Positions 59,847 through 64,000 of a stretch of 64,000 nt of DNA are shown here, piece by piece (the first letter of the stretch is position 1; every line of letters starts with the position of its first letter). The stretch spans positions 15,239,627 to 15,303,626 of the forward strand of contig JAMKCF010000008.1 of assembly GCA_023634235.1 (NCBI GenBank), given 5' to 3'. Origin of the DNA: Pisaster brevispinus (Eukaryota; Echinodermata; Asteroidea; Forcipulatida; Asteriidae). Made by a program: the position numbers and the translations under genes. The notes under the pieces were generated by a model. The model saw nothing but the letters and a program-made list of their open reading frames with translations, did no database searches and was not told the DNA's origin.

Positions 59847-60702
59847 AATACCCCTGGTTTTTGTTTTCCTATTTCTCTTAGGGGTGGGCCTAACAATCAG
59901 GCCGCTCGCCTCGCCTACAGAATCGTCAGCAACACCAAACTCACGGGAGAGGGACCCCTTGAAACGGGCTTTACAGTAGTACTACAATTGTGCAGATTCG
60001 ATATTGCCCTGGGGGTGATGTGACCCTCCTTATTTTGTATTTGTGTCTTTTTACAGCAAAATCAAGTTGATGTTTTGGGGGGCTTTCGGAGTGTCCCCGC
60101 TTGCTGGTCTTTTCCGGTGTTAAGCCTGCCCGCAACGGCCGTAAAAGTCTAATTTTCGGATGCAGGGATACCTAAGGCAGAGTCAGGTAAAAAAATCATC
60201 TCTCTAGCCCTCCTAGATCGGGACTTATTCCCAAAATGACCGCACTTTTATTTTGGGCCATTACCCCTGGTTTTTGTTTTCCTATTTCTCTAAGGGGTGT
60301 GCCTAACATCCAGGCCGCTCGCCTCGCCTACAGAATCGTCAGCAACCCCAAACTCACGGGAGAGGGAGCCCTTGTAACGGGCTCTACAGTGGTATTAAAA
60401 TTGTGCAGATTCGATATTGCCCTGGGGGTGATGTGACCCTCCTTATTTTGTATTTGTGTCTTTTTACAGCAAAATCAAGTTGATGTTTTGCGGGGCTTTC
60501 GGAGTGTCCCGCTTGCTGGTCTTTTCCGGTGTGAAGCTTGCCCGCAACGGCCGTAAAAGTCTAATTTTCGGATGCAGGGATACCTAAGGCAGAGTCAGGT
60601 AAAAAAATCATCCCTCTAGCCCTCCTAGATCGGGAGTTATTCCCAAATTCACCGCACTTTTATTTTGGGCCATGACCCCTGCCGGTACGACCTTGCTTCG
60701 CA

Positions 60703-60745
60703 GCCGGCCCCTGGTTTTTTTTGTTTTTTTTTCAATTTTTCTTAG
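60703..60745 (+). other. Class B GC block and poly-T tract (representative)
   Basis: The second GCCGGC is at 60703-60708, then CCCTGG, T8, G, T9, CAATTTTTCTTAG. In canonical B units two GCCGGC copies flank ACGACCTTGCTTCGCA and could form a 6-bp stem with a 16-nt loop; in this copy the first is GCCGGT. T-run length and interrupting base (G, C or A) change from unit to unit. The tract ending in TTAG resembles a 3-prime splice site, with no evidence of use. Confidence 0.7.
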
Positions 60746-60906
60746 CGGTAGGCCTAACATCCAGGCCACTCGCCTCGCCTACAGAATCGTCAGCGACCCC
60801 AAACTCACGGGAGAGGGAGCCCTTGAAACGGGCTCTACAGTGGTATTAAAATTGTGCAGATTCGATATTGCCCTGGGGGTGATGTGACCCTCCTTATTTT
60901 GTATTT

Positions 60907-61056
60907 GTGTCTTCTTACAGCAAAATCAAGTTGATGTTTTGGGGGGCTTTCGGAGTGTCCCCGCATGCTGGTCTTTTCCGGTGTGAAGCCTGCCCGCAAC
61001 GGCCGTAAAAGTCTAATTTTCGGATGCAGGGATACCTAATGCAGAGTCAGGTAAAA
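60907..61056 (+). other. Splice-signal-like pair bounding a 130-bp exon-like segment (representative)
   Basis: TGTGTCTTCTTACAG ends at 60920, a good match to a 3-prime splice site. CAG|GTAAAA sits with its GT at 61051-61052, a fair match to a 5-prime splice site. The 130 bp between (60921-61050) contain stops in the repeat and do not look coding. The acceptor-like text is in nearly all units. The donor-like text is mainly in units preceding class A, since CAGGCCAAAA replaces it before most B units. Splicing is inference; the pattern may be coincidental. Confidence 0.35.
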
Positions 61057-61164
61057 AAAATCATCCCTCTAGCCCTCCTAGATCGGGACTTATTCCCAAA
61101 ATCACCGCACTTTTATTTTGGGCCATTACCCCTGGTTTTTGTTTTTCTATTTCTCTAAGGGGTG

Positions 61165-61181
61165 GGCCTAACATCCAGGCC
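61165..61181. repeat. Dyad GGCCT-N7-AGGCC (representative)
   Basis: A 5-bp inverted repeat with a 7-nt spacer (AACATCC), found in most units of both classes. Some subtypes break one arm (CAGGTCGCTC at 21-27 kb; ATCTAGGCC at 860-2136). Confidence 0.7.
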
Positions 61182-61231
61182 GCTCGCCTCGCCTACAGAA
61201 TCGTCAGCGATCCCAAACTCACGGGAGAGGG

Positions 61232-61248
61232 AGCCCTTGAAACGGGCT
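61232..61248. repeat. Dyad AGCCC-N7-GGGCT (representative)
   Basis: A 5-bp inverted repeat around TTGAAAC, present in most units. Exceptions include AGCTCTTG and GATCCCTTG in the 1-3.5 kb type. The sequence GAAACGGG inside it resembles half of a CENP-B box; the TTCG half is absent. Confidence 0.65.
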
Positions 61249-61480
61249 TTACAGTGGTACTAAAATAGTGCAGATTCGATATTGCCCTGGGGGTGATGTG
61301 ACCCTCCTTATTTTGTATGTGTGTCTTTTTACAGCAAAATCACCTTGATGTTTTGCGGGGCTTTCGGAGTGTCCCTGCTTGCTGGTCTTTTCCGGTGTGA
61401 AGCCTGCCCGCAACGGCCGTAAAAGTCTAATTTTCGGATGCAGGGATACCTAAGGCAGAGTCAGGCCAAAAAATCATGCC

Positions 61481-61510
61481 TCTAGCCCTCCTAGATCGGG
61501 AGTTATTCCC
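61481..61510. repeat. Paired dyads TCTAG-N5-CTAGA and GGGA-N5-TCCC (representative)
   Basis: Two short inverted repeats lie 2 bp apart just upstream of the unit boundary. The class difference GGGAGTTATTCCC versus GGGACTTATTCCC changes only the loop, so both classes keep the stem. Confidence 0.65.
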
Positions 61511-64000
61511 AAATTCACCGCACTTTTATTTTGGGCTATGACCCCTGCCGGCACGACCTTGCTTCGCAGCCGGCCCCTTGGTTGTTTTTTTTTCTCATTT
61601 TTTCTTAAGGGAAGGCCTAACATCCAAGCCGCTCGCCTCGCTTACAGAATCGTCAGCGACCCCAAACTCACGGGAGAAGGAGCCCTTGAAACGGGCTTTA
61701 CAGTGGTATTAAAATTGTGCAGATTCGATAATGCCCTGGGGGTGATGTGACCCTCCTTATTTTGTATTTGTGTCTTTTTACAGCAAAATCAAGTTGATGT
61801 TTTGGGGGGCTTTCGGAGTGTCCCCGTTTGCTTGGCTTTTCCGGTGTGAAGCTTGCCCGCAACGGCCGTAAAAGTCTAATTTTCGGATGCAGGGATACCT
61901 AAGGCAGAGTCAGGTAAAAAATCATCTCTCTAGCCCTCCTAGATCGGGACTTATTCCCAAAATGACCGCACTTTTATTTTGGGCCATTACCCCTGGTTTT
62001 TGTTTTCCTATTTCTCTAAGGGATAGGCCTAACATCCAGGCCACTCGCCTCGCCTACAGAATCGTCAGCGACCCCAAACTCACGGGAGAGGGAGCCCTTG
62101 AAACGGGCTCTACAGTGGTATTAAAATTGTGCAGATTCGATATTGCCCTGGGGGTGATGTGACCCTCCTTATTTTGTATTTGTGTCTTTTTACAGCAAAA
62201 TCAAGTTGATGTTTTGGGGGGCTTTCGGAGTGTCCCCCCATGCTGGTCTTTTCCAGTGTGAAGCCTGCCCGCAACGGCCGTAAAAGTCTAATTATTTGAT
62301 GCAGGGATACCTCAGGCAGAGTCAGGTAAAAAAATTATCTCTCTAGCCCTCCTAGATCGGGACTTATTCCCAAAATCACCGCACTTTTATTTTGGGCCAT
62401 TACCCCTGGTTTTTCTTTTTCTATTTCTCTAAGGGGTGGGCCTAACATCCAGGCCGCTCGCCTCGCCTACAGAATCGTCAGCGATCCCAAACTCACGGGA
62501 GAGGGATCCCTTGAAACGGGCTTTACAGTGGTACTAAAATTGTGCAGATTCGATATTGCCCTGGGGGTGATGTGACCCTCCTTATTTTGTATGTGTGTCT
62601 TTTTACAACAAAATCACCTTGATGTTTTGCGGGGCTTTCGGAGTGTCCCTGCTTGCTGGTCTTTTCCGGTGTGAAGCCTGCCCGCAACGGCCGTAAAAGT
62701 CTAATTTTCGGATGCAGGGATACCTAAGGCAGAGTCAGGCCAAAAAATCATCCCTCTAGCCCTCCTAGATCGGGAGTTATTCCCAAATTCACGGCACTTT
62801 TATTTTGGGCTATGACCCCTGCCGGCACGACCTTGCTTCGCAGCCGGCCCCTTGGTTGTTTTTTTTTTTCATTTTTTCTTAGGGGAAGGCCTAACATCCA
62901 AGCCGCTCGCCTCGCCTACAGAATCGTCAGCGACCCCAAACTCACGGCTGAAGGAGCCCTTGAAACGGGCTTTACAGTGGTATTAAAATTGTGCAGATTC
63001 GATATTGCCCTGGGGGTGATGTGACCCTCCTTATTTTGTATTTGTGTCTTTTTACAGCAAAATCAAGTTGATGTTTTGGGGGGGCTTTCGGAGTGTCCCC
63101 GCATGCTGGTCTTTTCCGGTGTGAAGCCTGCCCGCAACGGCCGTAAAAGTCTAATTTTCGGATGCAGGGATACCTAATGCAGAGTCAGGTTATAAAAATC
63201 ATCTCTCTAGCCCTCCTAGATCGGGACTTATTCCCAAAATCACCGCACTTTTATTTTGGGCCATTACCCCTGGTTTTTGTTTTCCTATTTCTCTAAGGGG
63301 TGTGCCTAACATCCAGGCCGCTCGCCTCGCCTACAGAATCGTCAGCAACCCCAAACTCAAGGGAGAGGGAGCCCTTGAAACGGGCCTTACAGTGGTACTA
63401 AAATTGTGCAGATCCGATATTGCCCTGGGGGTGATTTGACCCTCCTTATTTTGTATGTGTGTCTTTTTACAGCAAAATCACGTTGATGTTTTGCTGGGCT
63501 TTCGGAGTGTCCCCGCTTGATGGTTTTTTCCGGTGTGAAGCCTGCCGCAACGGCCGTAAAAGTCTAATTTTCGGATGCAGGGATACCTAAGGCAGAGTCA
63601 GGCCAAAAAATCATCCCTCTAGCCCTCCTAGATCGGGAGTTATTCCCAAATTCACCGCACTTTTATTTTGGGCCTTGACCCCTGCCGGCACGACCTTGCT
63701 TCGCACCCGGCCCCTGGGTTTTTTTTTTTTTTTTTTTTTTTCTTAGCGGTAGGCCTAACATCCAGGCCACTCGCCTCGCCTACAGAATCGTCAGCGACCC
63801 CAAACTCACGGGAGAGGGAGCCCTTGAAACGGGCTCTACAGTGGTATTAAAATTGTGCAGATTCGATATTGCCCTGGGGGTGATGTGACCCTCCTTATTT
63901 TGTATTTGTGTCTTTTTACAGCAAAATCACGTTGATGTTTTGCGGCGCTTTCGGAGTGTCCCCGCTTGCTGGTCTTTTCCGGTGTGAAGCCTGCCCGCAA

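Larger units (their letters stand above)
60672..61124 (+). repeat. Representative class B monomer (453 bp)
   Basis: Chosen as a typical B unit. In order: ATGACCCCTGCCGG opening; a GC-rich block with GCCGG and GCCGGC motifs about 20 bp apart (60681-60708); a poly-T tract ending CAATTTTTCTTAG at 60745; the dyad GGCCT-N7-AGGCC; CGCCTCGCCTACAGAATCGT; the dyad AGCCC-N7-GGGCT; GGGT-N6-ACCC at 60887-60900; a pyrimidine tract ending ACAG at 60920; ACGGCCGT; CAG|GTAAAA at 61048-61056; TCTAG-N5-CTAGA; GGGA-N5-TCCC; and the closing TTTTATTTTGGGCC. B-linked variants downstream are GATTCG, GATGTGACC, TATTTGTG, CAAGTTG and a G6 run. Confidence 0.95.
61125..61537 (+). repeat. Representative class A monomer (413 bp)
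   Basis: Chosen as a typical A unit. It opens ATTACCCCTGG and a short pyrimidine stretch that ends in CTAAGGGG, with no GCCGGC block and no long poly-T. The rest is collinear with class B. Dyads sit at 61165-61181 (GGCCT-N7-AGGCC), 61232-61248 (AGCCC-N7-GGGCT), 61481-61495 (TCTAG-N5-CTAGA) and 61498-61510 (GGGA-N5-TCCC). The palindrome ACGGCCGT is at 61413-61420. This copy carries TATGTGTG and TTTGCGGGGC. Before the next B unit it reads CAGGCCAAAA, where units leading into an A unit usually read CAGGTAAAA. Confidence 0.95.
34060..64000 (+). repeat. Satellite array, right part (about 71 monomers)
   Basis: The same family resumes directly after the transposon, in the same orientation and phase, and runs off the window end in a B unit. 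Unit ends include 34068, 34407, 34859, 35270, 35716, 36168, 36579, 37026, 37478, 37891, 38343, 38756, 39210, 39623, 40036, 40449, 40901, 41353, 41805, 42254, 42667, 43113, 43526, 43976, then through 63262 and 63674. Only one unit (34069-34407) departs clearly from the two normal lengths. No unique sequence or gene was seen. Confidence 0.98.
59847..64000 (+). repeat. Terminal A/B block
   Basis: A 59847-60259, A -60671, B -61124, A -61537, B -61985, A -62398, A -62811, B -63262, A -63674, B partial to 64000. The last units (62812-64000) repeat the rare features of 57297-59400: GGGCTATGACC, CAGGTTATAAAA, CTTGATGG, CGCACCCGG, TTTGCGGCGC. Offset is about 4688 bp, so this pattern occurs three times in the window. 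Confidence 0.85.

Noticed and set aside
60870..60890. RNA polymerase III B box (GATTCGATATT resembles GGTTCGANTCC)
   Set aside because: The final CC is missing, no A box lies at a suitable distance, and half the units read GATCCG. No tRNA or 5S fold was found.
61232..61248. CENP-B box
   Set aside because: Only the GAAACGGG half resembles the box. The required TTCG half is replaced by AGCC, and many units change this region further.
143..64000. Dozens of plus-strand ORFs of 60-110 codons, one or two per monomer, with a recurring RLAYRIVSDPKL-like translation
   Set aside because: They are the same repeat read in the same frames. Frame is switched between neighbouring units by poly-T length, stops differ among units, and the longest in 64 kb is about 149 codons. 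No family match or coding constraint is visible.
1..64000. Ribosomal DNA intergenic spacer
   Set aside because: Subrepeats could suggest a spacer, but no rRNA gene or rRNA-like segment appears anywhere in 64 kb.

Overview
The window is almost entirely one satellite DNA array and contains no gene I can support. From base 1 to 64000, with one interruption, every unit is a copy of the same sequence in the same head-to-tail orientation. Using the recurring block TTTTATTTTGGGCC as a phase marker, I counted 146 boundaries. This gives 145 units plus a partial unit at each end. The array, the 3-bp-duplication transposon inside it and the absence of any long ORF point to a eukaryotic chromosome, probably heterochromatin (pericentromeric, centromeric or subtelomeric). 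I cannot name the species or clade.

There are two monomer classes. Class A (411-416 bp) continues after the marker with ATTACCCCTGG and a mixed pyrimidine stretch. Class B (443-457 bp) continues with ATGACCCCTGCCGG (or TTGACC, ACGACC), an extra GC-rich block of about 35 bp holding two GCCGGC motifs, and a long variable poly-T tract ending in CAATTTTTCTTAG. The remaining 350-370 bp are shared and carry several short dyad symmetries. Most of the array alternates A and B (dimer about 857-866 bp). Local blocks form other higher-order repeats: B-A-A (about 1275-1278 bp), B-B-B (1352 bp), B-A-B-A (1725 bp), B-A-B (1309 bp), B-B-B-A (1760 bp) and a run of three 452-bp B units.

Layout: 1-3.5 kb A/B block; 3.7-7.1 kb B-A-A trimers; 7.1-10.5 kb mixed block with a hybrid and a truncated unit; 10.5-12.2 kb A-B dimers; 12.2-15.2 kb second copy of the 1-3.5 kb block; 15.5-21.1 kb A/B block with a 1725-bp tetramer; 21.1-30.0 kb almost pure B; 30.0-34.1 kb A-A-B trimer; 34.1-40.4 kb B-A-B and A/B; 40.4-41.8 kb three 452-bp B units; 41.8-44.4 kb third copy of the 1-3.5 kb type; 44.4-50.7 kb second copy of 15.8-20.9 kb; 50.8-53.4 kb B-rich; 53.4-64.0 kb a block related to 3.7-10.1 kb. 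Blocks tens of kilobases apart therefore share the same diagnostic variants and even the same deletion junction, as expected from repeated block duplication, unequal exchange and gene conversion.

The single interruption is a 1104-bp transposon-like element at 32953-34056. It has perfect 20-bp terminal inverted repeats beginning GGGAGCGTCTC and a TTA target-site duplication. It has no recognisable transposase and is best read as a non-autonomous PIF/Harbinger-like element.

The many 60-110 codon ORFs are repeats of the same few frames, one set per monomer. Their frame is broken by poly-T length changes, so I do not annotate them as genes.
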